Source of the DNA: an uncultured Neokomagataea sp.
GTDB lineage: Bacteria > Pseudomonadota > Alphaproteobacteria > Acetobacterales > Acetobacteraceae
Assembly (NCBI RefSeq): GCF_946476835.1
Contig: NZ_CAMKWA010000002.1
Coordinates: 186,001 to 250,000 of the forward strand
Direction of reading: 5' to 3'
DNA length: 64,000 bases
A model generated the notes under the pieces. It was not told the origin of the DNA. It made no database searches and worked only from the letters and a program-made list of their open reading frames with translations. The position numbers and the translations under genes were made by a program. Below, piece after piece: positions 9,855 to 19,086 of this stretch. The first letter of the stretch is position 1. Each line of letters starts with the position of its first letter.

Positions 9855-10277
9855 TTACGGCAGGATTTCTGTTTCAGCAAAGAAGAATGCGATTTCGTTC
9901 TTCGCATTTTCCAGGCTGTCAGAACCGTGTACGGAGTTTGCTTCGATGCTTTCAGCAAACAACTTACGAACCGTGCCTTCTGCTGCGTCGCTTGGGTTCG
10001 TTGCGCCCATCACTTCACGGTGCTTAGCAACAGCGTTCTCAGCCTGCAGAACCTGAACAACAACTGGCTCAGCAATCATGGAAGCAACCAGGCTGCCGTA
10101 GAACGGACGTTCTTTGTGCACAGCATAGAAAGCGCCAGCTTGCTTTTCGCTCAGCTGAATGCGCTTTTGAGCAACGATACGCAGGCCAGCGTCTTCGAAC
10201 ACAGCATTGATCTTGCCGGTCAGGTTACGCTTCGTTGCGTCGGGCTTAATGATAGAAAGCGTGCGCTCAAGAGCCAT
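9855..10277 (-). CDS. ndk: nucleoside diphosphate kinase
   Basis: Ndk equalises nucleoside triphosphate pools by moving the gamma-phosphate through a phospho-histidine. The protein has the standard 140 residues, begins [11 protein letters not shown], and carries the active-site stretch NSVHGSDS (His about 117). The start is preceded by AGGAG, an excellent ribosome binding site. It is divergent from the ABC-F gene. A strong hairpin follows its stop codon. Confidence 0.98.
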   Translation of the reverse strand: MALERTLSIIKPDATKRNLTGKINAVFEDAGLRIVAQKRIQLSEKQAGAFYAVHKERPFYGSLVASMIAEPVVVQVLQAENAVAKHREVMGATNPSDAAEGTVRKLFAESIEANSVHGSDSLENAKNEIAFFFAETEILP

Positions 10278-10402
10278 TTGTCTTCTCCTAATGAAGCAAA
10301 GGTAAAACTCGTCAGTCCCCTAGAGCAAAATCTGCGTTCCTGATAGGTCTGACATAATTTTTTAGCATAATATCCACTTTCCTCTGCTGCGCGAGTCCTG
10401 CT

Positions 10403-12322
10403 TTGAGCCTTTTGACCATTTCCGATCTGACCCTCCGCATCGCCGGACGTACCCTTCTGGACAATGCGTCCTTGAATGTGGATCCCGGCCGAAAAATTGG
10501 CCTCGTCGGCCGTAATGGTGCCGGAAAATCCACACTCCTCGCCGCAATCGCTGGGGATATAAGCCCCGATGGGGGCACCATCACCCTCGCAAACCGGGCA
10601 ACAATGGGCCGCGTGAAGCAAGAAACCCCTTCCGGGAACACATCCCTGATAGACACCGTGCTGGAAGGGGACCTCGAACGCACACAGCTTTTACACGCAG
10701 CAGAAACCGAAACAGACCCCACACGCATTGCCGATGTGCATGAACGCCTCATCGCCATTGATGCCTACACAGCCCCAGCACGCGCAGGCGCGATTCTTTC
10801 TGGTCTTGGCTTTGACCAAGATGCCCAACTCCGCCCCGTTTCCGACTTCTCTGGCGGTTGGCGTATGCGTGTCTCCCTTGCCACAGCCCTCTTCCTGAGC
10901 CCAGACCTGCTCTTACTCGATGAGCCGACCAACCATTTGGACATTGAAGCCGTATTATGGTTGGAATCATGGCTTGCCAAATTCCCCGGCGCCGCCATCA
11001 TCGTCAGCCATGATCGCTCCTTGCTCGATAACACCGTAGATGCCATCGCGCATCTGGATCGTGGCAATTTGAGCCTCACCCCCGGCGGCTATGACAACTT
11101 CATCCGCATCCGCACCGAGCAAGCTCTACAACAAAACCGTATGGCAGAACGCGTGGCGACCCAACGCGCGCATATGCAAGCCTTTGTGGACCGCTTCCGC
11201 GCACAGGCGACCAAAGCACGCCAAGCACAAGCACGGATCAAAGCTCTCGAAAAACTACCGCAAATTGACTCCGTCGTTGAAGACAGCCCCACACGTTTCA
11301 ACTTCCCAGAACCAGCCCAACTACCTCCGCCGATGCTCACGCTCGACCAAGTCACCGCAGGCTATGGCGATCACATCGTTCTCAGCGGCCTCAATCAGCG
11401 CCTCGATATGGAAGACCGTATTGCACTTCTGGGGCAGAACGGGCGCGGAAAATCCACCTTTGCGAAGATTCTGGCGGGACGACTTGAGCCCTTAAAAGGC
11501 TCCGTCAAACATTCATCAAAACTCCGCATCGGGTATTTTGCACAACATCAATCCGATGAATTAGTGCTGTCTGACACCCCGATTGATCACATGGCCCGCG
11601 CCATGCCTGATGCCACCCCCGTTGCCGTTCGCGCGCAACTAGACCGCTTCGGCCTTGACGCCCTCCGCGCGGAAACGCGCGTGGCCGAACTCTCCGGGGG
11701 CGAAAAAGCACGTCTTCTGCTCGCCCTAGCCACACGTGAAGCACCACATCTTCTACTGCTTGACGAACCAACCAACCACCTTGATCTTGATGCACGTGAC
11801 GCACTGATCCGTGCGCTCGCAGCCTTCCAAGGGGCCGTCATCCTCATCAGCCATGACAGCCACCTAGTCGAATCCGTGGCAGACCGGTTCTGGCTAGTCG
11901 AAGGAGGCACCATTACCCCCTTCGAAGGCGACATGGCTGAGTATAAAGCTTGGCTTATTGAGCGTGCCCGTAAAGCCCGCGCCGAGAATGCGGAACGCGC
12001 TCGTACCCCACAGAATGAAGCCGACACCGCGCAAACACCAACGCCTTCCGCTGCCCAGCGACGCGCGGATCGCAAAGAACTCACCCGCGCGCTCGCCCCC
12101 TTGCGCCGTAAGATTAAAGACGCAGAGACCAAATTGGCCCAAATCGCCAAAGAACTCGCCACCATCGAGGAAAAGCTGGCTGATCCCGACCTCTACCAAT
12201 CAGGAAACCCCGGCGATATTGCCTCTCTCAACGCACACCGTGCGGGATTGGAAGCCAAACAAGCCGAAATCGAGGAAATCTGGCTCGAAGCACAAACAGA
12301 ACTTGAAGAGGCTTCCGCTTAA
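10403..12322 (+). CDS. ABC-F family ATPase (Uup/YheS-like)
   Basis: This is a soluble protein with two ABC ATPase domains in tandem and no membrane segments, the ABC-F arrangement. The first Walker A is GRNGAGKST (36-44) with signature FSGGWRMR; the second is GQNGRGKST with signature LSGGEKARLLLA. Both Walker B motifs read LLLDEPTNHLD. A charged linker lies between the domains, and a C-terminal coiled coil (about residues 560-635) resembles Uup/YheS proteins, which act on ribosomes. The start is a TTG preceded by GCGAG; a second in-frame TTG lies three codons later. A specific antibiotic-resistance role is not indicated. Confidence 0.92.
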   Translation: MSLLTISDLTLRIAGRTLLDNASLNVDPGRKIGLVGRNGAGKSTLLAAIAGDISPDGGTITLANRATMGRVKQETPSGNTSLIDTVLEGDLERTQLLHAAETETDPTRIADVHERLIAIDAYTAPARAGAILSGLGFDQDAQLRPVSDFSGGWRMRVSLATALFLSPDLLLLDEPTNHLDIEAVLWLESWLAKFPGAAIIVSHDRSLLDNTVDAIAHLDRGNLSLTPGGYDNFIRIRTEQALQQNRMAERVATQRAHMQAFVDRFRAQATKARQAQARIKALEKLPQIDSVVEDSPTRFNFPEPAQLPPPMLTLDQVTAGYGDHIVLSGLNQRLDMEDRIALLGQNGRGKSTFAKILAGRLEPLKGSVKHSSKLRIGYFAQHQSDELVLSDTPIDHMARAMPDATPVAVRAQLDRFGLDALRAETRVAELSGGEKARLLLALATREAPHLLLLDEPTNHLDLDARDALIRALAAFQGAVILISHDSHLVESVADRFWLVEGGTITPFEGDMAEYKAWLIERARKARAENAERARTPQNEADTAQTPTPSAAQRRADRKELTRALAPLRRKIKDAETKLAQIAKELATIEEKLADPDLYQSGNPGDIASLNAHRAGLEAKQAEIEEIWLEAQTELEEASA

Positions 12323-12450
12323 AACCCTCGACACACATATCATTCCCAGAGCTTTGTTAGGGCACTGTCACAACATACTCTAGGGGATGATAGTCACGCG
12401 CCGTCATCTGCTTTAACGTAACATTCCCGTTCTCAATCAAGGTGATTACC

Positions 12451-13578
12451 ATGCCGCTGCCCTTCCCTGGTTCCGCCCCACAAGAAAACGAACCACGCGC
12501 ACGGGAATTGCAGCGTATTGCCACGGTTATGCGCGTCACCCTTGCCATTGCCCTAACCATGCTCGCCATCTGGCTCATGGGAGACGTTCTCACCGTCGTC
12601 TTTGCGGCCGCATTGGTCTCTATCGTTTTGCACGGCTTGGCACGCATCCTACGCCGAGGCGTACCGTTCCTCAACTATACCTCTGCCGTCGCCATTGTTG
12701 CACTTATCCTGCTGCTCCTGATTGTTGGTCTCGGCTGGAGCAGCGGCCCTGCAATTGGTGATCAATTCTTGCGCCTCAAACAAGCCTTGATCGTCCAATC
12801 TGGTGGCCTCAAAGCCCAGCTGTCCGATTCAACACTCGGCCGTATGATCCTCGACTACCTCCCTACGTCTTTAGGCGGCAATGCCAATAGTTCTGGTGGC
12901 CTCAGCAGCTTTGGCACCGGTATTGCAGGGTCTGTCACAGGGTTACTCAGCAGCGCTTTTGGCGTTTTAGGAACACTCGCCGTTGTCCTGATTGCTGGCT
13001 TGTACTTTGCCCTCTCACCTTCCCAATATATTGATGGCGTATTACGGCTCATTCCCCCCGCACAACGTAGCACCGTCCGCAGCCTCATGCTCACCGCAGG
13101 TGCAACCTTATGGGCGTGGACCGCAGGCCAAGCCCTCGACATGCTCGTCGTTGGGCTTTTATCCGGTATCGGCCTCTATTTTATTGGTGTTCCACTTGCG
13201 TTAGCGCTCGGTGTCATCGCGGGTTTATGTAACTTTATTCCCTATATCGGCGCGATTATGGGGGCCGTTCCTGCCATTTTACTCGCACTATCCATGGGAC
13301 GAAAAGAAGCCCTTTTGGTCATCATTCTCTATAGCGTCATTCAGTTCTTTGAAGGCAATGTCATGGCCCCGATGATCCAACGGCGCGCCGTACATATGCC
13401 ACCTGCCATCGCCATTCTTTCCCAAACTGTTTTCAGTTCTATTCTTGGTATTCCTGGCCTGATTATCGCATCTCCACTCACGGCAGCACTCCTCGCCGTG
13501 ATGGATAAAGCAACCCCTCCGCTCGAAGAGAACGTGCAAACCCGCCATGAACTTGAGGACGAAAACAGCTCATCCTAA
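12451..13578 (+). CDS. AI-2E family transporter / PerM-type permease
   Basis: A 375-residue polytopic protein of the AI-2E exporter-like (UPF0118) family. It has clustered helices at the N-terminus, a soluble-looking middle (about 110-150) and a C-terminal block containing the family stretch GLCNFIPYIGAIMGAVPA followed by FFEGNVMAPMIQ. The family includes sodium/proton antiporters and putative AI-2 exporters, so the substrate is undetermined. The ORF track uses GTG at 12442; I prefer the ATG at 12451 because AAGGTG sits 6 bases before it. The nearest genes give no functional clue. Confidence 0.88.
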   Translation: MPLPFPGSAPQENEPRARELQRIATVMRVTLAIALTMLAIWLMGDVLTVVFAAALVSIVLHGLARILRRGVPFLNYTSAVAIVALILLLLIVGLGWSSGPAIGDQFLRLKQALIVQSGGLKAQLSDSTLGRMILDYLPTSLGGNANSSGGLSSFGTGIAGSVTGLLSSAFGVLGTLAVVLIAGLYFALSPSQYIDGVLRLIPPAQRSTVRSLMLTAGATLWAWTAGQALDMLVVGLLSGIGLYFIGVPLALALGVIAGLCNFIPYIGAIMGAVPAILLALSMGRKEALLVIILYSVIQFFEGNVMAPMIQRRAVHMPPAIAILSQTVFSSILGIPGLIIASPLTAALLAVMDKATPPLEENVQTRHELEDENSSS

Positions 13579-13612
13579 AAAATACACATAGCCTAATTTT
13601 TTCGCTTGCTCC

Positions 13613-13625
13613 TGACGTAACGTCA
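13613..13625. promoter_or_regulatory. candidate MerR operator
   Basis: TGACGT-A-ACGTCA is a perfect 6-1-6 palindrome 30 bases before the regulator's ATG. A further ACGTCA half-site follows at 13639-13644, touching the AGGAGGA ribosome binding site. Binding here would fit autoregulation, but the palindrome has not been tied to a particular MerR consensus. Confidence 0.4.
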
Positions 13626-13654
13626 TCAAACACTCTCTACGTCAGGAGGATATT

Positions 13655-14447
13655 ATGCAGACACAAAACCCCTTACTGACCATCGGTGAATTTGCTAAAG
13701 CGGCTAACACCACCCCACGCACATTGCGTCATTTTGAAGCCTTGGGCCTTCTCCGTTCCAAGCGCGCGAAGAATGGACGCCGCTTCTATGATGAGCAGTC
13801 AATCACAGCATTTTTGCACATTATAACACTGAAAAGTGCTGGCTTTTCTCTGCGAGAAATTCATGATTTTCTTGAGCATCCCCTCAATCTGGATAGCGTC
13901 CTCAAAACCCAGATTACCCTTTTGGAAAACAAGCAAAAAGAAACCGAGCAAGCCCTCAACACACTCAAGAGTTTACACAATAACTACAACCAGCCTCCGG
14001 ATAGGGCAGCCATTACCATCCAAGAATTTTGTCAATTACTACGCCAAACCACACATAAACTGGACAAAAAAGCTTTAGAGCCCCTTATCAACAAACATTT
14101 CACTCAAACAGAAAAACAACAATGGGAAGCTACAGCCGATAAACACTTTCCGAACGACAATCGGGATTTTTATGATCTAAAATGGAAAAATCTTATCAAA
14201 CGCATTGATCAGGCTCGCCTCTGCGGAACGCACCCCCGAAGCCGCTGCTTTTGTGAAAGAGTGGCGTACCCTGCAAGAGCCCCTACAAGCCGCTTTAGGC
14301 CACGATTTATGGAGCAAAACCGCAGCCCTCTGCCAAGAGCTTCATAACTCTCCCCAAGCGCAAAAAGCTCCATTTTCCGCAGAAACTTTAAGCTTTATTC
14401 AGGCGGCTTCGGACCATCTGAAGGCAGCGGAACATCCTGCGGGATAA
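13655..14447 (+). pseudogene. MerR/TipAS-type regulator interrupted by a frameshift
   Basis: The first frame (13655 to about 14215) starts with a good AGGAGGA ribosome binding site and encodes a MerR winged-helix domain (LLTIGEFAKAANTTPRTLRHFEALGLL), a coiled dimerisation helix and the start of a TipAS-like effector domain (WKNLIKRIDQA). The frame then drifts into unrelated Arg-rich sequence ending at 14347. The expected continuation, PEAAAFVKEWRTLQEPL, is found one base out of register and runs to 14447. Removing one base near 14215-14218 (GCTCGCC to GCTGCC) would join them cleanly. Either the gene is inactivated or there is a sequencing error; the DNA-binding half stays intact. The intact product would be about 263 residues. 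Its 3' end overlaps the convergent small membrane-protein gene by about 50 bases. Confidence 0.75.
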
Positions 14448-14841
14448 TCCCTTTCAGGACGTCCTCAGGAAAACTGTTCATCCGGTACGGACCGTGCTCT
14501 TGAGTCTGGATGCCAACATCATCCGGCGTATGTGGGTGCCGCCAGACAGACACCCACAGAGAACGCCCCTGCGGCGCATCCAAATGAAAGACAACATCTC
14601 CAACATGAGGCGGAACCTCCCCTACCGGTCCCCACCCTGTACGATGCGCTTGCACCCACTGATCCAACATCTGCACCTCAGACGCTGTCAAAACACGCAA
14701 ATGAGGAACCTCTAACTGCCCCCCAACAACATGCGGCAAATCCCAAGGGCGCAACAGCGGCCAGCATACTGTCCAGATCACAACGACCGGCACACCCACC
14801 ACGGCAATAAAGGCGAGTAAGAGCTTCTTCTCGCGGGTCAT
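14395..14841 (-). CDS. hypothetical single-pass membrane-anchored protein
   Basis: A 148-residue protein whose positively charged start MTREKK is followed by a single hydrophobic helix (about 7-28), leaving a soluble domain that is probably periplasmic. I recognise no family. Its ATG overlaps the aminotransferase TGA (ATGA), so it is the last gene of the operon running dehydratase, aminotransferase, small protein, and may be linked to glycan assembly. Its C-terminal codons overlap the end of the frameshifted MerR gene on the other strand. Confidence 0.7.
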   Translation of the reverse strand: MTREKKLLLAFIAVVGVPVVVIWTVCWPLLRPWDLPHVVGGQLEVPHLRVLTASEVQMLDQWVQAHRTGWGPVGEVPPHVGDVVFHLDAPQGRSLWVSVWRHPHTPDDVGIQTQEHGPYRMNSFPEDVLKGIIPQDVPLPSDGPKPPE

Positions 14842-15983
14842 GACCCCACCTTTGCCATACCGGATTGGAGTGCTGTCACAACATGTGCCACTTCTTCATC
14901 CGTCAATTCAGGATGGATAGGCAATGCCAGAACACGCCCGCCCAACCCTTCTGAAACAGGTAAAGACACACCGTCATGAGCCGCAGCATAAGCAGGCTGA
15001 TGATGCAGCGGCTTCGGATAATACACCGCTGTTGGTACACCTTCTTCCTTCAAGTGCTCTTGTAGTGCATCACGCTGCGCAGCATCGACCAACAGCACAC
15101 AATAAACAGCCCACGCGCTCTCACTGTCAGCCACACGCACCGGTGCTTCGATTCCATTCGGCATACCCTGATCATATGCACATGCAATGGCATCACGACG
15201 CGCCAGCTCTTCAGGGAATGCATCCAGTTTCGCGAGCAATACAGCCGCCTGTATCGTGTCCAAGCGTGCATTCAGGCCAATACGCTCCACCGCATAGCGC
15301 GTCTTACCTTCACCATGCGAACGCAAAGACCGATACAAAGCTGCCCGCTCCGGATCATCTGTCAAAATGGCCCCACCATCCCCATAACCGCCCAATGGCT
15401 TAGACGGGAAGAAAGACAACGTCGTGGCCAACGCTTCATGCCCTAAACGACGCCCCTTATAGGAAGCCCCAAAAGACTGTGCACAATCCGCAAAGAGCAA
15501 AAGATTTTCCGCCTTTGCATACGCATTCAACTCATCCCACGGCGCTGGCTGCCCAAACAAATCCACACCGATCACAGCCCGCGGGGTCAAATCTCCAGAA
15601 CAACGTACCGCCTCAACACGCTGCGCTAATGACGCCAAATCAATTTGAAACGTATCCGGCGTGACATCCACAAAGACCGGTACCGCCCCCAGCAAAAGCA
15701 CAACCTCTGCCGTCGCTGTATAGGTAAACGCAGGTAGGAAAACAGCATCGCCCGGCCCAATGTTTTCCGCCATCAAGATCATCAACAGCGCATCCGTACC
15801 GGAGGAAACGCCGATAGCCTCCTTGGCCCCACCAAACGCTGCGAGCTTCTCCTCAAGCTCTGCCACTTCCGGCCCCATCACAAAACGACAATGCTGAAAG
15901 ACAGCATCCACACGCTGCTTCAACGCCGCGCCCAAACGCGCTTGCTGACGTGGGAGATCAAGAAAAGCGATTGATTTATTCAT
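14838..15983 (-). CDS. DegT/DnrJ/EryC1/StrS PLP-dependent sugar aminotransferase
   Basis: A 381-residue member of the DegT/DnrJ/EryC1/StrS family, which transaminates keto-sugars bound to a nucleotide. The PLP lysine lies in SFFPSKPLGGYGDGG (K195), preceded by the FADCAQSFGA stretch. Family members that act on UDP-4-keto-6-deoxy-GlcNAc (PglE-like) are usually encoded beside the matching 4,6-dehydratase, as here. I chose the ATG at 15983, which overlaps the dehydratase stop by 8 bases; the track's ATG at 15998 lacks a ribosome binding site. Predicted role: making UDP-4-amino-4,6-dideoxy sugar for a surface glycan. Confidence 0.88.
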   Translation of the reverse strand: MNKSIAFLDLPRQQARLGAALKQRVDAVFQHCRFVMGPEVAELEEKLAAFGGAKEAIGVSSGTDALLMILMAENIGPGDAVFLPAFTYTATAEVVLLLGAVPVFVDVTPDTFQIDLASLAQRVEAVRCSGDLTPRAVIGVDLFGQPAPWDELNAYAKAENLLLFADCAQSFGASYKGRRLGHEALATTLSFFPSKPLGGYGDGGAILTDDPERAALYRSLRSHGEGKTRYAVERIGLNARLDTIQAAVLLAKLDAFPEELARRDAIACAYDQGMPNGIEAPVRVADSESAWAVYCVLLVDAAQRDALQEHLKEEGVPTAVYYPKPLHHQPAYAAAHDGVSLPVSEGLGGRVLALPIHPELTDEEVAHVVTALQSGMAKVGS

Positions 15984-17988
15984 GGGGAGAAGTCCCATCT
16001 GTCACGGGTTCGAAGGCCAGAGCCCCCGTATTATGCCTGAATTCCGGCACTAAATCCTGAAGAATACGCATAACCGCCACCAAGTCACCCCGATGGCATG
16101 CGGCATCCAAAGAATCCAAAGCCTGACGTACAAGCTCGAAATCAACAGTGCGCGGCGTTGCAATCCGCAAGCCAGCCGCATCTGTCGGCACAGGTGCTTC
16201 TCGGCCATGGAACAGCTCTTCAAATAGCTTTTCCCCCGGCCGTAGCCCTGTAATCTTAATCTCAATATCGTCATGTGGGCGCAAACGTGCCAAGCGGATC
16301 ATCTGGCACGCCAGATCCATAATTTGGACTGGCTCCCCCATATCCAACACAAAGATACCACCCTCACGCAGACGCTGCTCCGTCGCGGCCTCTCCGTCAC
16401 GGTCACATGTGCCACGGGCTGCCGCTTGTAAGACAAGCCCTACCGCCTCTGGGATGGTCATGAAATACCGCGTCATTTTCGGATGCGTGACCGTCAGCGG
16501 GCCACCTTGCTGCAACTGACGGCGGAATAACGGCACAACAGACCCAGTAGAGCCCAAAACATTACCAAAACGCACAGTCACACAGCGCATTGAGCCTTCA
16601 TCATTACGGGCACGCATATCCAAAGCCTGCCCATAAATCTCAGCACAACGTTTGCTCGCCCCCATCAAGCTTGATGGATTAACCGCCTTATCCGTTGAGA
16701 CCAAAACAGTTGCACGCGCACCGGCAGCTTGCGCAGTATCCAAAACAACCCGGGTGCCCAGCACATTCGTACGCACACCTTCAATCGGGTTATTTTCCAC
16801 CAAAGGAACATGCTTCAAAGCCGCAGCATGGAACACAATCTCCGGCGGATACTGCTGAAACACCTCCGCCATCCGCTCCCGATCCCGCACGTCTGCGATG
16901 ACCTGCACACACGACAAATTCGGGAAACGCTCCGATAGGTCCAAATGAATTTGCCACAGCGCATATTCACTTTGTTCAATCAGCAGCAACGTCGTCGGTT
17001 GATACGCCGCAATCTGCCGCACCAACTCAGAGCCAATACTGCCGCCGGCACCGGTAACAGCCACCACACGGCCAGCCAGCAAATGCTGTATTCCCCGCCC
17101 GTCCAAGGCTACGGGTGCACGGTTCAGCAAATCTTCAATGGCAATCGGCTGTAACTCAATATGTGCTGCGGGCTGCAAAGCCGTAAGGGACGGCGTCCGC
17201 AACACATCAACCCCGAAGAGGCGCGCCGTGTCCAACACTTGTGACAACGCCGCACCGCGCAAATCCGGTGATGTCACAACAATTTTTCCAGGCTGCCGTC
17301 CCGAAACCACCAATCGCCGCAACAACTCGGAAAATTCGTCCAAAGCGCCCAAGATAGGCGCACTATGAATACGCCGCCCCGCTTGCTGTTCACTCAGCGT
17401 GACGACACCCACAACTTTTTGACTGCTAACGCGGTCACGCTCCATCGCACGGATAAAAAGATCGGCTTCAAAATCTGCGCCTATAAGGAGCACACGTTCA
17501 CGTGGTAGTCCCCAAGGCTGACGCCGCGTACAAATCCGCCAGAACATACGGATTGCACCCAACAACACTAAAAGCACCAAAGCATGAATAAGCGGGAAAG
17601 TCGGCGTTGGTAGACCAAAACCAAACAACAGTAATAATGCCATAAACAAACCTGCGCTCACCACAGATGCGCAGGCGATCCCGATTAAATCACTCAGCCC
17701 CGAAAACCGCCAATATTGCTGCGGCATACGAAAGGGCAAACCCGAAACAAGAAGTGTAATACCACCACCCGCCACAAACCATAATGGATGCAGCATGCCG
17801 CCTTCAGGGGCCGCCAGCCACCGTGCCAAAGGTGCCGCTATGGCTGAAACCATACCGTCCAAAAGGACATTTAATGCAATCCGGCGGGAGCGTGTCATAA
17901 GGAACCATCCCCCCCGACGCGATGCCAGATCGGCCATAGGGGCATTGTCCTCAACAGAGGGGGCAGCAGGTGCTTCAGAATGCGTCAT
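15976..17988 (-). CDS. membrane-bound nucleotide-sugar 4,6-dehydratase (CapD/FlaA1/PglF family)
   Basis: The protein has about four N-terminal membrane helices (residues 30-140), a CoA-binding-like Rossmann domain (VLLIGADFEADLFIRA), and a C-terminal extended SDR domain with VTGAGGSIGSELVRQ. The usual catalytic YxxxK is MxxxK here (LMGASKRCAE), the replacement known from PglF, FlaA1 and WbpM, so dehydration of UDP-GlcNAc to the 4-keto-6-deoxy sugar is the best prediction. The 670-residue length is normal for the membrane-bound type. ATG at 17988 is preferred over GTG at 17997. The gene heads an operon with the aminotransferase and is divergent from the WecA-like gene. Confidence 0.9.
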   Translation of the reverse strand: MTHSEAPAAPSVEDNAPMADLASRRGGWFLMTRSRRIALNVLLDGMVSAIAAPLARWLAAPEGGMLHPLWFVAGGGITLLVSGLPFRMPQQYWRFSGLSDLIGIACASVVSAGLFMALLLLFGFGLPTPTFPLIHALVLLVLLGAIRMFWRICTRRQPWGLPRERVLLIGADFEADLFIRAMERDRVSSQKVVGVVTLSEQQAGRRIHSAPILGALDEFSELLRRLVVSGRQPGKIVVTSPDLRGAALSQVLDTARLFGVDVLRTPSLTALQPAAHIELQPIAIEDLLNRAPVALDGRGIQHLLAGRVVAVTGAGGSIGSELVRQIAAYQPTTLLLIEQSEYALWQIHLDLSERFPNLSCVQVIADVRDRERMAEVFQQYPPEIVFHAAALKHVPLVENNPIEGVRTNVLGTRVVLDTAQAAGARATVLVSTDKAVNPSSLMGASKRCAEIYGQALDMRARNDEGSMRCVTVRFGNVLGSTGSVVPLFRRQLQQGGPLTVTHPKMTRYFMTIPEAVGLVLQAAARGTCDRDGEAATEQRLREGGIFVLDMGEPVQIMDLACQMIRLARLRPHDDIEIKITGLRPGEKLFEELFHGREAPVPTDAAGLRIATPRTVDFELVRQALDSLDAACHRGDLVAVMRILQDLVPEFRHNTGALAFEPVTDGTSPHE

Positions 17989-18031
17989 ACTCGTCACATC
18001 CTGCTTATAGCGCTAAAATACACAATACCCT

Positions 18032-19009
18032 ATGGTCTGCATTATGCTGTTTTCTGTTACATCACTGTTTTCGGGCCTTACCCTTGCATGTTGTGCAGTG
18101 CCGGTCCTGTGCGCCACCTTAATACTTATCATGATCCGGATTGGCGTATTAGATCACCCCGTTGCGCGGAGTGCTCACACGCGTCCTATCCCCAAAGGCG
18201 GCGGTATCGGCATTATAGGCAGCTTTTTGGTCACAATCCCTGCCGCACTCTATCTTCACCCGCATATACATGCGGTCCCGATTGCCGGCCTTATGACAGG
18301 CGTTTTCTTTCTCGCCATCGTCTCATGGGCGGATGATATATATTCTTTTAAAGCTTGGTATAAACTCGCGGCACAGTGCCTTGCAGCGTTTCTCGTAGCA
18401 CTTCCCGTCACGTCGAGTCCCCTCACTCTCGGAGCCGATGTGTGCCTTGCCGTCTTTATGACCAATGCGCTTAATTTTATTGATGGCATCAACGGCTTAG
18501 CAGCTGGAAGCATGGCCATCGCCGCTCTGCTCCTCGCCGCTACTGGCTTACACCCTGAAATTCTTCTTCTTCTCGCACTCGCGCTGCTCACCTTTTTGCC
18601 CTTTAATTTTCCTAAAGCGCGTATTTTCATGGGTGATGTTGGTAGCCAATCCGCAGCACTCGTCATGGCATGGTGCGCCATCCAACCAATCAATGCCGAG
18701 CCCACATTAGTACTCGCACTCTTTGCCGGTATTCTATGGGACGTACTCTTTACTCTGATCCGTCGCTTATGCGCGGGCAATCACCTCATGCAGGCCCATC
18801 GTGGGCATCTTTACCAATTAGCCACACGCTCCGGCCTCTCGGCACCATTCATTACACTTCTTTACTGGGCTTTTGTCGTTTGGGGCGCAGTCATCTGGGG
18901 AACAATCTCCCATCCGTCCATAGCCCTTCTACTCATTCTCGCACCACAATGCGGCTGGACCGCCTTTATCTGCTACCGAGCCCGGAAACATATCTCCTGC
19001 GCGTGGTGA
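18032..19009 (+). CDS. WecA/WbpL-like undecaprenyl-phosphate sugar-1-phosphate transferase
   Basis: A polytopic protein of 325 residues from the MraY/WecA (PNPT) family. It carries the diagnostic motifs in order: HTRPIPKGGGIG, WADDIYSFK (the magnesium-binding DD), NALNFIDGINGLA and FMGDVGSQ. These enzymes load N-acetylhexosamine-1-phosphate onto undecaprenyl phosphate and so start O-antigen or exopolysaccharide repeat units. The divergent 4,6-dehydratase and aminotransferase would supply the modified UDP-sugar, as in the Pseudomonas WbpL/WbpM pairing. ATG at 18032 and ATG at 18044 are both possible; neither has a clear ribosome binding site. A bidirectional terminator follows. Confidence 0.9.
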   Translation: MVCIMLFSVTSLFSGLTLACCAVPVLCATLILIMIRIGVLDHPVARSAHTRPIPKGGGIGIIGSFLVTIPAALYLHPHIHAVPIAGLMTGVFFLAIVSWADDIYSFKAWYKLAAQCLAAFLVALPVTSSPLTLGADVCLAVFMTNALNFIDGINGLAAGSMAIAALLLAATGLHPEILLLLALALLTFLPFNFPKARIFMGDVGSQSAALVMAWCAIQPINAEPTLVLALFAGILWDVLFTLIRRLCAGNHLMQAHRGHLYQLATRSGLSAPFITLLYWAFVVWGAVIWGTISHPSIALLLILAPQCGWTAFICYRARKHISCAW

Positions 19010-19015
19010 AAGCAT

Positions 19016-19050
19016 AAAAAAACCGCCATGGCATCCCACGGCGGCTTTTT
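19016..19050. terminator. bidirectional rho-independent terminator
   Basis: CCGCC-ATGG-...-CCACGGCGG makes a GC-rich hairpin (19023-19044) flanked by seven A on the left and CTTTTT on the right. It ends the WecA-like transcript rightward and the marR-type transcript leftward. Confidence 0.8.
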
Positions 19051-19086
19051 CATCAGTACTTTACAGCAGAGGAAAAGCGTTGACGC

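Noticed and set aside
16005-16020. GGGTTCGA stretch resembling a tRNA T-loop
   Set aside because: It lies within the 3' end of the 4,6-dehydratase frame, with no cloverleaf partner.
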